In this document: positions 48,001 to 59,278 of the stretch, one piece after another | Position numbering within the stretch: the stretch's first letter is position 1 | Layout: each line of letters starts with the position of its first letter | Made by a program: the position numbers and the translations under genes | The notes under the pieces: model-generated | Told to the model about the DNA's origin: nothing | Databases searched by the model: none | The model's input: only the letters and a program-made list of their open reading frames with translations | Assembly (NCBI GenBank): GCA_905250075.1 | Contig: CAJNOP010000016.1 | Location: 124,001-188,000, forward strand | Direction: 5' to 3' | From: Rotaria sp. Silwood1 | Taxonomy: Eukaryota > Rotifera > Eurotatoria > Philodinida > Philodinidae | DNA: 64,000 nucleotides

Positions 48001-50428
48001 CCTTACAATCGCGACAGACACGTGAGAAACTGTCTATCACATACATGACAGCCATGTTAGCAAATACTCGTCACAGACGTGACAGACATCATTAAGAAAC
48101 CATCATAGACAGTAACAAACGTCATGAAAGGGTTAACACCGACCGTGACAAATATAACTGCGAGATCAAGGTCCAGCGCGAGATTAATATAATAGTTGCC
48201 CTTAACTTTTCTTTCATATTCACTGTAATATATTACGATTAATATCTTTCATCATTGGCATGCATTAACAGTAGATAGAAAGTCATAAACCGAAATATAT
48301 CTTGATTAATCTCCTCTTTTTAAAATAGCAGCAGCTTCATTGTGTTTCATATTTTCATCCCATAGAGATTGTAGTGACAACTTTCGTACAAATGTATAAA
48401 TTTGTTGAGTCAACACAATCATTCATTGAACAGTACATAGAAACATTTGATTTCTATTGTGTAACGAAAATGTTACAAATGCAACAGACACTGCTGCTGA
48501 TATCTTATGAAAATTGACTTTGATTTTGTATTCTATAATAATTTACATTCTTTCCATTTTTAAACTTTCCACGTATAAAAGAACATCTATTTAATTATCA
48601 ATATGATTAATCGATTGCATTTTTTTAATTATTTTCAAAAGATTCATATGAAAGTTTAGAATCATGAAGTAGAAGAATTCTTCTTTTTCTAAAAAACAAA
48701 ATGAATCAAACCTTTGCGGGTGTTAATTGATTTCCAAAAAGCGTATATGTCGTAAATGTTAAGACAGATATGAGAACTGGTGTTGTTGCCCAAAAATAAA
48801 CACAAAAAGCATCTAAATATTTTCTTCCACGTAATGCGTGTAATTCTTTTTGTCGAATATTATTCATTCGATCAATAAAATAATTTTCGTATGTATTCAT
48901 TTTTATTGAACGTATACCATATATAATCTCAGAAACAAGTTTAACACGTTCATCTTTATATAACATCATATCTGTACTTAACTTGGCTATTTTCGATGCT
49001 ATAACTTTATTTATTGGTATAAGTATTATTGCAAAAGCAAGACCAGTTAAAAATGTTAAGCCAATTTGTTGATATAATAAATAAAGAACAATAGCTATTT
49101 GAGCTGGTAATGACCAAAATGCATGAAACGATTGAAAAAAATTTACAATACGATCCGAATCTGTTGACATAAAATTAACGATTTCACCCATATTAAATCT
49201 ATTCATTTCACATATATTTAATTGTGTTGTTTTAGTGTAAATACGTGTATATAAATACATTTTAGAACGAAGTCCTAAAAGATTGATACGATAAGTAAAA
49301 TGTGTATTTAGAAATGATGCTAAAGCTACAGTTCCAATAAGAATACATGAAAGAAAAAGACCACGACGTAAATCGCGATTTTGTTGTTCAGTTCCTCTTG
49401 ATTCTTCCATATAAGTAATTAATTTATTAAGAAAAATAGGTCCACCAAAAGCAAGACCATCGCCAAGAATTTTTAGAATACCAAGTAGAAAAAAAGATCG
49501 ACCAAAAATTTTTATAAGCGAACGAGAAAGTTGACGATGATGTTGAAGTGTTGAACATGATGAAAAAATTATAGAAGGTAATGAACAAAGATCATTTAAA
49601 TCAATAATTAATGAATTATAACCACGTTTCATCAATGGATTAAACCAAGAAAATGTAAATAATTGTGTTATAGTTGCTAAATCTTCATTAATTATATCTG
49701 TTGCTTCTTGTGATGATGGAAGGAAAGGACATCTTGGTTGTATGATAGCTGTAACTGGCAACAAACGTCGATTTTCATTAGGTTCAGGGTCTGTATCATT
49801 ATATCAAAATTAATCAATAAAATAACTTGAATTAAAATCTCTACTTACTTTCTGTTGCTACTTGTTGATCACATTTATGACAACATATTAATAAAAGACC
49901 AAAAGATATTAAAAATAAACATAATTGTCTGATACTAACATAAATACTTTCAATTAATGTTAAATGTTTGATAACAAGACGATAAATATCAAAATTTTGC
50001 ACAAGAAAGAATATTATCATCCAAATAATGTAAGTCACTGGACGTTTATTATGGTAAAGATTACTGTTTAAATTCAAATAACAAATAAATAAATATGCTA
50101 CGAGACTAACTAACATATTAATGGCATCAATCCATTGAATTTTTGTTGTATTAACAAAAAAACAGGTATAAAAATAAAATGAACATGTCATAATCAAAGC
50201 TAAGCTTGATGCAAGACGAATCAATGTAAGAGGAAATGTCCACAAACGATATGAACATTTCAAACGTTGACCAATGTTATAGGATACCAGAATGAGAGTA
50301 ATCACATGAAGTACGAATTCAAGAAGATATTTACGAAAACAAGGTGACAGATCTTGATTAACCCAAATCTTTGATAAAGAATCACTGCTATCGTTACAAA
50401 TCAACGATAGGAAATCCGATACTTCCAT
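42018..50428 (-). CDS. ABCC10: ABCC10/MRP7-type ABC exporter, complete
   Basis: Full-length multidrug-resistance-associated transporter that exports amphipathic compounds and conjugates using ATP. Nineteen coding exons join in phase: 50428-49849, 49790-48712, 47460-47277, 47198-47052, 47005-46903, 46844-46727, 46669-46612, 46557-46514, 46461-46272, 44781-44617, 44558-44466, 44409-44295, 44000-43583, 43531-42916, 42848-42737, 42686-42541, 42488-42427, 42368-42330, 42278-42018; total 1509 aa. Exon 1 is an N-terminal TMD0 as in long MRPs. TMD1 leads into NBD1 with Walker A GRVGSGKT, signature LSGGQKARLSLARA and Walker B LLDDP (Asp instead of the catalytic Glu, usual in ABCC). NBD2 has GRTGSGKSS, the variant signature FSVGQKQ and LDEATANID. 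The MRP7-like variant signature, NFPWVING-like FPWVINGLVEAHVSL and SRNVFDWWLSYW favour ABCC10. TTTTTCTAG directly precedes the ATG. Confidence 0.95.
44821..46248. mobile_element. 1.43-kb mariner-like insertion in an ABCC10 intron
   Basis: The left end reads CAGAGTGACCCAAAAATAAG, and the complement of the right end reads TAGGGTGGTTCAAAATTAAG. They share the AGRGTG and CAAAA.TAAGAGAA cores of mariner terminal repeats. TA flanks both sides (44819-44820 and 46249-46250). The length suits a mariner, but I could not recognise a transposase in any frame, so the copy is decayed or non-autonomous. It makes up nearly all of the 1.49-kb intron between exons 9 and 10. Confidence 0.65.
47461..48711. other. 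ABCC10 intron 2 (1251 bp) with degenerate GACAGAC repeats
   Basis: GT..AG intron that interrupts TMD1. Between about 48005 and 48165, GC-richer than its surroundings, motifs of the form GACAGAC and CGTGACAGACAT recur at irregular spacing, alternating with ACTGTCTATCA-like sequence. No gene or terminal repeat was found. Confidence 0.5.
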
Positions 50429-50445
50429 CTAGAAAAATTTTCAAA
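50429..50445 (-). promoter_or_regulatory. Acceptor-like site abutting the ABCC10 ATG
   Basis: On the minus strand a T-rich stretch ends TTTTTCTAG at 50429 and the ABCC10 ATG follows at once. Together with a long pyrimidine-poor/A-rich lead it resembles a real 3' splice site, either of a 5'UTR intron or of spliced-leader addition. Confidence 0.45.
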
Positions 50446-51027
50446 AATAAAGTTTTATCTTTTTTTTTTTCTTTTTGTAAGGTGTGCGCAATTCAGAATA
50501 ACAGTAATTTTTTTACGATATTTATGCATAGTCGGATAGAACCTAAGTCTTATTTAGACAACTTTACTTATTTAGCTTTACACATGGTTTTTGTCAAAAA
50601 ATTTTTCAGTAATCAAAATTCCAAAAACACCTCATTTTGCTGTTTTTAAGCGGATAGATCAGCATTTAAATTCTTTTTTTTCGTTGTTTTGAACTTTCGA
50701 CAGTGCTTTTGACCTATTTACTACATTAATTTGTTTATAAACATGTGTGTTAACATACATTGCTATAGACAAAATTAATGTAGCAAAACCAGGTGTTTTT
50801 GTAGATTAGATTGCCAAAAAAAGCTTTTCGGCACAAATCATTTATAAAACTAAGCAGGTACATTCTCGTAGATAAGACGTTATACTATATCCAACCATCC
50901 AAAAATAGTACAAAAAAAAATGTACTGTAATTTTGTAATGTGCGCAGCTGATCAAAACAAAACAAAGCAAAGCAAAGCAAAATACAAAGATTAACAAAAC
51001 ACAATAAAAATATTAAAAAAAATCAAA

Positions 51028-51523
51028 CTAAGTATCTGTTATACTCGTTGATATCTCTTTTTTCTTATTCTTCAGTTTGTTATCTTCATCAATTAAATAT
51101 TGCATAAGTTCCGTTAAATTTTTAAATTCAGTTCTTCCTTCATCTTCCTTAGTATTTTTGCTTTTTATCGATGGTAACCATGAACCAGTCCACATTCGAA
51201 ATTCTGCAAATGTTTTTGGTTTTCCACTAATTAACCATAAAAAGCCAGTTAATGAAAGAACACCAGTTAAACTATAAATTGAAGCACGACGTAAAGCTTT
51301 TGTAGCTAAACGATGACCATCATCAAATAATATGCTTGCATTTGCTTTTTTAGTAAGCTTAGCTGTTGTTTCACGTTTTTTTGTTCGACCTAGCGCAAAA
51401 CCAAAACCACCTAATAAGCCACATGCTGTTATAAAAGCAAAATAAACGCTGGGCAAAAGACGATTGAATATAAAAGTATTACGAGCTTCTCGAGAAGCTT
51501 CTTTTTCTGATTTGATTGCATCA
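51028..51523 (-). CDS. TMEM242: TMEM242-like mitochondrial membrane protein (first exon not located)
   Basis: The large exon, 51523-51028, follows a TTTTAG acceptor and encodes about 164 residues. It has a helical DAIKSEKEASREARNTF opening, TM helix 1 (FITACGLLGGFGFALGR), a polar stretch LFDDGHRLATKALRRASIYS, then TM helix 2 (SLTGVLSLTGFLWLISG) and FAEFRMWTGSWLPSI. This matches TMEM242, a small two-TM protein that assists assembly of mitochondrial ATP synthase/complex I in mammals. There is no in-frame ATG in this exon before the second half, so a short upstream exon must supply the start. An ATGAG at about 51557 would give M-S-D in phase but requires a 28-base non-canonical intron, so it is unproven. 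The exon lies 600 bp upstream of ABCC10 on the same strand. Confidence 0.75.
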
Positions 51524-51799
51524 CTAAAAGTAAGATAAAAGATAATAGTAACTCATTTTTTTTTCGTATCAATGAGAAAAGGTTATTTTTGTTTCGTTTT
51601 TTTTTTGCTTTTGTGTGCAACTATTCAGAGCAATAGAAGAATAGGCGATTGAATATTAATTGTGTCATGCATATTGCAATGAAAAAAACAAAATTGCTTT
51701 TATTTTTTTTTTACACACACAAAGAGAAGAGCGACAACTAACGGATACAACACGCAACATGAGAAAGAGAGAGAAAAACAGTCAAATTTGCATGGTTCA

Positions 51800-52336
51800 C
51801 TAGGGAGCAGCTCCATGTTCAAGTAATACTTCGTGTCCATCATTTGTAATATGTGTTGAAGCGTTTGGATCATCAGCCAATATGATTAAGTCGGCTATTT
51901 CACCTTTTTCATAGGGTATTTCCAAGAAACTATCACTTTTTTTCAATGATGGTGATCGAGCAGGTGACAGATCTTTGCCATGAGTATTAGTAGAAGTAAG
52001 AATTGATAAAGTTTCTTCATGATCTGGTATTGATGATTGACGATGTAAAGCACTGCAAGAAAGATCTGTAGAATGATTATTCAGAATGATTGATGATGGA
52101 TCAGCATCAATTGAAAAACGTTTAGCAATTGGACCTGGCAGATAAGGGCGGTCAAAACTTGTTTGTATTGAAAGAAGTTTTTTTAATTTTCTTGTTGTTG
52201 TTCCACGTGTTGGAGGAATGATATCAGATGAAAGTACTGAAGACGTTGAAGAAGTATAATTATCACTTGTTTCACTAGGTGATTTTTCTTCAGGTATGAT
52301 TAATTTAGGTGTTGTAGATGAAGAAGGCGATGCCAT
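51800..52336 (-). CDS. Ser/Thr-rich disordered protein, uncharacterised
   Basis: Single-exon ORF of 178 aa from ATG at 52336 to TAG at 51800. The first 60 residues are very rich in Ser, Thr and Pro, followed by a basic patch RKLKKLLSIQTSF and PYLPGPIAKRFSIDADP. RSPSLKKSDSFLEI contains several basophilic-kinase-like Ser contexts. The C-terminal third is acidic-hydrophobic (GEIADLIILADDPNASTHI) and may fold. No TM segment or signal peptide. An acceptor-like TTTTGTAG lies 13 bases upstream of the ATG. I do not recognise a family. The length and even codon phase make it a probable real gene, perhaps with upstream exons. Confidence 0.6.
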   Translation of the reverse strand: MASPSSSTTPKLIIPEEKSPSETSDNYTSSTSSVLSSDIIPPTRGTTTRKLKKLLSIQTSFDRPYLPGPIAKRFSIDADPSSIILNNHSTDLSCSALHRQSSIPDHEETLSILTSTNTHGKDLSPARSPSLKKSDSFLEIPYEKGEIADLIILADDPNASTHITNDGHEVLLEHGAAP

Positions 52337-53676
52337 TAAAATAATTCCTCTACAAAATGTAAGAAGGAAAATTTGCCAATTAATATAAATATTTTGATTG
52401 TTCCACTTGATTCAATTGATTTGCTTCTTTTTATAGACAAGAAAACAATTATTCAAATATATTTCACGTACTTCTTTGATATGCGTAAGTGCAAAATAAA
52501 CATCTATTGGGAAACTACACCAATGTCATAACGTGCTACTGCTTTGATGCTACCTATTCAGCAGTCTATTTTTTATGCGGATATTAAATAGACCAGAAAA
52601 ATGAGAAAAAAAAACAGCTTTCACCATGAGGGAGAAGAGCAAGCGACAATATTACAATTCTCTTTAACTAGTATGTGTGCTTGGATGTGCGCGTCATAGA
52701 GAACATAAAGAAAAAGATAGAAGAGTGGAGGCCGATGACGACAATATCAGAGTGCGAAAAAAGAGAGAAAGAAAGAACGAGGAGAGTAAGAGAAAATAAT
52801 ACAATAATGATAATAAGAACACATATTCGTCGTATTAACAAAAAAATCATCGTATGTTTCTTCTTCGTTTTTTTTTTGATGATGACGACAACAACATCAT
52901 AGAGCAGAATAAAAAAAAAAAAAAAGAAACATAAGAAAATATGTAGATTGATAATATTGATTAGTAAATAATCAAACCCAAAGAGTAACATATGTAAGAT
53001 CATTCAATCATTAAAGTTTGCAAAGATGCCGATAAAAATCATTATAAATCAAATTGAATAATATACGAAGACACTATTTCTTCATCTTCTTCTTTTTCGT
53101 TTTACTCTCGACAAATAATAATAATAAACATAAGACGAAGAATAACAATCCATGAGAATAACAAGAAAAAAAACTAATCGATTGATTTATTTTATAAAAA
53201 TAACCGATAAACTGTGATGAACATAGTGAAATTCATAGAATTATCGCGTAAGATATAGAAAGAGAAAAAAGAACTGTAAGACACATTATATATAAAACAA
53301 CTACTGTTTTTTCCTAGAGGAATTAATAATAATCATAAATGATAAATAAATATATCTCAAGGTATGCTTACCTATTTATTGCATTCATAATTTTACAATA
53401 AATTAATGTGATGAACACAAAAAGGACAATGAATAAATTAGTAAATATCTAAAATTCACAACCGTTGAATAAGGAAACGGAAAACCTTTGTTTTTTTTCT
53501 TCATAGCCCTGAATTTGCTTTAGATGATTCATCTTTATATTGGATTGGTTACTTTCAGATACCGTTGAGAAAAATAGTAACAAGTAATAGACAGAGGCTT
53601 TACACAACAACGAACGAAATGTGATATGAAAATGGCGATTTAGATTAAAAAATTTATTATAGCACATCAGAAAAGG
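52337..53676. other. Intergenic region between head-to-head genes
   Basis: Low-complexity sequence: purine-rich on the plus strand near 52690-52800, an A run at about 52909-52925 and short TAT-rich repeats. The long hydrophobic minus-strand ORF at 52668-53003 is produced by this composition. It should contain promoters for ZSWIM2 and the minus-strand genes. Confidence 0.45.
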
Positions 53677-56600
53677 ATGTCCCGTTGTTTGCCTTATCGT
53701 GTTGAATGTACAGAAAAATGCCTTCAAGCTCAAAATGATGCACTTAATTCGACATTTTTTATTCTAAGACAAACAGGTCCAACAGCTTTTGTTATCAAAG
53801 AAGATGATGAACGAATATTTAAAGTATTTCTTCATATTAGATTAAAGTTCAATGAATATACATATATATATATATATATAAATACGTGTTCATTAGGTAT
53901 TTTTAGGTGATCCACATAAATGCACGTGTTCTAAATTTCAACGTGATCATGAACTATGCAAACATATATGTTGGCTACTTTTAAAACGATTCCGTGTTCC
54001 AAGAACTAATCCGAGTAAATATTTATATTAGGAAAAAATGAACTCCGTAGTATATATATATATATATGTATTTAGTGCTATGGCAGCAAGGTCTTGTCGA
54101 ACGAGAAATTAATGAACTTCTTCGTGAATTAACACGAGAGAATGATGAAAAAAATAAATCAAATTCTAATTATAAAATAAAAGTAAAAATACAAATCTAT
54201 TTTACTTTGGCATAACATAATTGTTAAGTTTTGTAATGAAAGAATTAGGTTAATTGATGGACTCTTTTTAGAGTAGGTTAGATAGATATGTTTGAGTTAA
54301 AACAGTTTCTATTCAACTCATATCGTAAACAATATTCTATATAGTCTCTTTCCTTAATTTGATTGTCATATATATTCAAGATTAATTGAAAATTCTCGAT
54401 AACTATTGCTCATATCAAAAGAGAATAATGATAAATATTTTTAAAAGAAAATATTCAAAGAACAAGGTGAATTTTTGACTGTAAGAGAGAGGTGATAAAG
54501 ATGAATTAAATTCTTCTGTCAACAATTAGAAGAATTCTTCATTGAAGTTCAACAAAACTATGTAAGATTCGCACTTTTAGCTTTAGTTTAACTAGCAGTT
54601 ATAGACCTTATACTGCAAAGCTTCAGTTGATTTATCGTAAAAGATCTTATTTATTGACTGATTTAACTCTTTGATTTCAAAGCCTAACAGCTCAAGTCGA
54701 AATATCCTAAAGAGACCTTTCTTTTCAATATTTGTTATGTGCTGATATAGATGCCGCTGATAACAGCATTGCATCTTTAAATTAATTCTAAGTGCAAGAA
54801 TCATGATCGCTATTCATTTTCGAAATATACCATGTATACAATATTTTTTTTATTTATTTGTGTTGAGAATAAGTCCGAGGTCAAAGGATTGCAAATCTGT
54901 CAGAAAAATCTATATTTAGGCATAAATGCTGTTGTCTTTACTCAACTGTGCATAACTCTTCAACTTTTCTAAACTAAAATATCTCGTTTTATTATAGGAT
55001 GAAGATGAAAATGATGCTGATAGTAACGTTGAACAACGTCCTATTAGTGAAAATGACGTATGTCCTATATGTCAAGAAGAATTTCTTAGTAAAAAGTTGC
55101 CTATTACTTATTGTCGGTTAGTGAAAAATGTCAAATTAACTGTCTAGTATTGATAGAATAAGTATTGTTTTTAGACATGGTTGTGGTAATAATGTTCATG
55201 TTAAGTGTATGAAAATATGGCTTGATCACCAGGTATCAATAGGTGAAAAAGCAATTAAATGTCCATTATGTCGAGAAACATTTGGTACATCTGAACAACT
55301 CAAACAAGAATTTCAGTAGGAAAATTCTGTTGTGTAATAAACAGACTTATATAAACTAATTTCTTCTAGAACAATTGGTGCTGAACGAGCTGAAAAAGCA
55401 TCCATACATTTAGGCTATTCATGTCATCGTTGTCATGCATGTCCAATCTCCGGCAAATGTTATAAATGTACAACATGTCAAGATTATTTTCTTTGTCAAA
55501 CATGTTTTAATTTAAATGTACATAATGAACATAGTTTTGATTATCGAGAAGTAAATAAATTTCCAAAAACAAAAGAAAATTAATTAACAAATAAATTTTT
55601 TACTTAGAGATCATATCAACGTTGGAAAATAGCAATACGTGAACATCTAACAGCATTGCCAAATGCACTTCATCGAATGTTAGCAAATAGAGAAATAAAT
55701 GAAAATGATTATGATATCTTGATTCAACTTGAAAAGTAATTCAACAATGAAATTATTTTTATTTTTATTTTTGTTGAATTTTTTTTCTCTTTAAGTGCTC
55801 AAAATGCTGCAGTGATGGGTATACCAGAGAACGTCGTAAAATCATTGCCGACTGAACGTATAAATGAACGTAGTCATTTATTAAAACATGGAGAACAATG
55901 TCGTTTATGTTTAAGATTGTATCAAATAGGTGAACGTGTTCGACGTTTACCATGTCGACATAAATTTCATATTGATTGCATAGGTAATTCCATAAGACAA
56001 AGAAATTTTTGTATGATAAAAAGAAATTTTGTTGTTTCTGTTCTTTAGATGGATGGCTTTTACACAGTCATTCAACTTGGTAAAAAAAACCTTATTCAAT
56101 AATTTAGAAATAATAACTATGATTTCTGTTTAGTCCAATTGATGGTCAACTTGTATGGAGTATTGAAATCGATAACGAACAACGAGCAGTAAAACGGTAA
56201 ATTCTTTATTCGATAATACATATATTAGCGCAACACGAACGAATATAAATGTTGGAGTATAGAGTGAAAGGCGACTGTAAGGTTTTGACTACAAAATGGG
56301 ATATAGGTAATCTTGTAGAAAAAGACTCCTGTATCAAATGATGATAATTCATACACAATCAGATAGAGAGAGTCTTTCTAGAAGCCTAGATATATTCTAT
56401 TTGTAGTCGAAAAATCATTAAAAAACTCATAGCTACCTTTTCATTGTACCGGCCGCTTAAGAGGCCGAAGTTTACCGTGTAAATTTTCATAAAGATTTTT
56501 ACTTGCATAAATAGTTGGTACATTCCATAGTATTCAGTAGTATGCATTTTTAATAGAATATAACGTTCAGTATTGCATTCTTTTGCTGAGTACTACCGAG

Positions 56601-58222
56601 TGTACAGAATATTCATAAAAACAAGAGTCTTTATGAGGAATCATAAAGTAAACTTTGAACTGTTGCAAACTTCTGTTAAATTTTACGCTCCGCTTAAAAG
56701 TCCACCGAAATTCATCTAATCTGTCTCCTTATTACTAAAAGAAAATAAGTTTATTGACTAACTAGAAGACTGTAGGATAATATTAATTTTATTTTACCTG
56801 ATGAATGGACGAGAGTATCGAGTATATGGACCATTGCAGCTAAAACAGAACATGTACATGTTTCATTGGACTTTCAATCTTTACAAGGATTATTTTTCTG
56901 AACAAATTCGTTTCTCATATATACATGTAAAGATTGTTGGCTTTTGAGCTTACATCCAATTAAAATTTAGTGAACAATAATAAGTTAATTAATGAAAATA
57001 TAGTTACGGCATAAATGACTAATCTTATGACAGACAAATTCAAGAATTTTAGGAAAAAATGCATACCAAAAATACAATTTTGTAAGAACTTTGAGCAAGT
57101 TCCAACTCCATCAAAGTGTATTATAAAGCTAGTGTTTCGGAAAACTTCTCGTGTTTCGAAATAAAATCCTTGGTTTTGCTATCATTTCAACATTTCAAGA
57201 AAGGTATCGTACAGTTTAGAATTGCTTATGAACTTTTCATTGATTTACAAACATGCGTTTTTGTTTCAATATTCATCTTCTGTCATACCGTTAACAACAA
57301 GTAAAGTCATTTTTTTAAAAAACCTAAGAATAGTCATCAAAATACTTTCGTAAAGATTCTGTAGCTTGAAGAGTGCCCTATAAAATGTATCTTGTAATGT
57401 TCGAAAATAATGTTCGAACTTATTATGCGTTTGAATGGTAACGCCCTTAGCGAAAGCCTTTCCTTTCTTTCTGTTACGATGCAAATATTATTATTATTTA
57501 TGATAACTCGTTCGAATATAAGTCAGTTGGAGCTGATTTTTTCAGAATATTTACATTAACACAACATACATTCGACATATAAAAATTAATTCTGTGAAAT
57601 TTTGAAGTCCGAAAATATACGCCTTTTTATTCTACAAAATCACGTCACTAAAGAACGAAATGGTTCACGTACACTAATTCAAACAAATTAGCTAAATATA
57701 TTTTTCTATTAGTAACCAGAATTCTTTCATGTTTTACATCTTCATTTCATTCCATTGATGTGAACTGCTATTTTTTCTTCTAAATTTAGTCCTTCATTGA
57801 CTGCCGCTCGAAAGACAAGAAAAAGTACTCCTTCTGCGATTGACTCATCATTACTCTCTTTTGATATGAGTCTAAGAGTAATACCTTATCAAATACGAAC
57901 ATCGGCTACTACTGATCTTAATCAACAATTTCGACGTTCTCATAGACATGCACCACTTCGTCCATTAACTGCGTTGATACCTGTGGAATTTTCACTACCA
58001 CTTGAAATTAATACTCGAAGTTTACGAAATCGACAATCTAATTTATCAATATCCGATGATGTAGAACAACGACTATTTCGGAGACAATCATTATTATCAT
58101 CGCCTTCTTTAGTAAGAGAAGATATTCGAAGAATAAATACTGAAATCAATCGAAATTCGCCATTATCAACAAATATTTTTGATCATCGGCTTCGCCAACG
58201 TAGTCGCTCAAATGCCAAATAA
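53677..58222 (+). CDS. ZSWIM2: ZSWIM2-type E3 ubiquitin ligase, complete
   Basis: E3 ubiquitin ligase with SWIM, RING, ZZ and second RING domains; the mammalian protein is testis-enriched and acts in apoptosis. Eleven exons join in phase: 53677-53823, 53897-54014, 54076-54182, 54998-55116, 55175-55315, 55370-55550, 55608-55735, 55796-55983, 56049-56079, 56134-56196, 57790-58222; 551 aa. SWIM (about residues 55-80): CTCSKFQRDHELCKHIC, the CxCxnCxH pattern. RING1 (146-195): CPICQEE ... CGNNVHVKC ... CPLC. ZZ (about 229-265): CHRC ... CYKC ... FLCQTC. RING2 (350-390): CRLC ... LPCRHKFHIDC ... CPID. The C-terminal ~145 residues, encoded by one exon, are Arg/Ser-rich and disordered. Domain order and spacing match vertebrate ZSWIM2. 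The intron before the last exon is 1.6 kb. Confidence 0.95.
53862..53881. repeat. (AT)n microsatellite in ZSWIM2 intron 1
   Basis: A run of ten AT units directly before the intron's acceptor side. A second TA run at 54051-54067 lies at the end of intron 2. Both are prone to length variation close to splice sites. Confidence 0.85.
56197..57789. other. ZSWIM2 intron 10 (1593 bp) with a small imperfect foldback
   Basis: Around 56465-56665, AAGTTTACC...TCATAAAGA on the left faces complementary TCTTTATGA...GTAAACTTT on the right, so an imperfect hairpin of ~200 bp is possible. CCGCTTAAGAGG (about 56453) and CCGCTTAAAAGT (about 56692) also flank it as direct copies. The remainder is AT-rich with no gene seen. 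Confidence 0.45.
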
Positions 58223-59278
58223 TTTTCTTTGCTCTTATTTACATTTTAATTCTTATGAAATAACTATATATTTTTATATTTTTACGAATATTCATTTATT
58301 TATATTTATTCATATTATATTATTTGTTTTTAATTCAGATAAACAATTTTGAGATTTTCAAAATCAATTATCTATTTAATTAATTTGGATCGAGTACAAA
58401 ATTATCTGTAGAAAATTAGATAATGTGTTATTAAGTCTTTTGGAAGCATCGATAATAGATTTAATGTTCCTATGAAACAAGAAAACTGAGAAGATAAGCA
58501 CGAAAATGTTTAGCGTCGAAAAGTTAAGCACGCAAAAGAAATGAAAGTAATATCGATGACGACTATTGAAAGATCGATGAATGTATGCATATACGGGTGT
58601 TAATCTTCTGTAGGCATGCACTAAAACCCAATAATAGGATTCCAATATTTCAAACTTATCTCATTGATAATGAGCTATATTAATAAATTGTCGTACTACA
58701 CATATAGAAAGATATCTATCTTGCAGAATCAAATAGAGAATGGGCCAATGAACCGTTTGGTTTCAGTAGGAGATTGAAAGACGACTGAAAAACAAACCAA
58801 AGCCAAACTCAATAATATTCCCATAGTGCAATTTTCTACTAATGAAAAAAATGAAAGGTCATGTAATTTAGTAGATAAGAGGACTTTTCGTCAAGTAAAC
58901 AAAAACGATTCGAGCGATTTGGATGCATGTCTAGTCTTCCCTTCATTCCTATGCACATTTACATCCATGAACTTCATTTTTCTGTTGTGCATGCTTAACT
59001 TGTCGGTGTGTATCGTTTACCAATCCATCAACCAGAGGTTTATTCTCGATAGGAAATTGACAATTGGTTCGTATATATTCAAACCAGTTTTCTTTTATTT
59101 TATCTATGATTTAATTTGTCTAGTTTCACATATAATGAAGGAATTAAACTGTTTAAAATTAATTCACACACACAGACACACGCACACGTACACATCAAAG
59201 ATTATTTTTTCATTCTATAAATATGTGATAAATAACAAAAAAAAAAAAACAAGAACAATTAAATAACTTCATTGTTGA
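58223..59278. other. Convergent intergenic region
   Basis: It lies between the 3' ends of ZSWIM2 (plus) and the galactosyltransferase (minus). There is a CA-rich run at 59165-59192 and an A run at 59239-59249. The plus-strand ORF at 58826-59266 starts at GTG and runs into these simple repeats, so I do not accept it as a gene. Confidence 0.5.

Noticed and set aside
52668-53003. Very hydrophobic 111-codon minus-strand ORF
   Set aside because: Produced by pyrimidine-rich low complexity and an A/T run; starts and composition are not gene-like.
53862-53881. AT repeat as a possible CRISPR-like or regulatory array
   Set aside because: A simple dinucleotide microsatellite; no spaced repeats of CRISPR type occur anywhere in the window.
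58826-59266. 146-codon plus-strand ORF ending in HTHRHTHTYT
   Set aside because: Begins at GTG and runs through a CA microsatellite and an A run in a convergent intergenic region.
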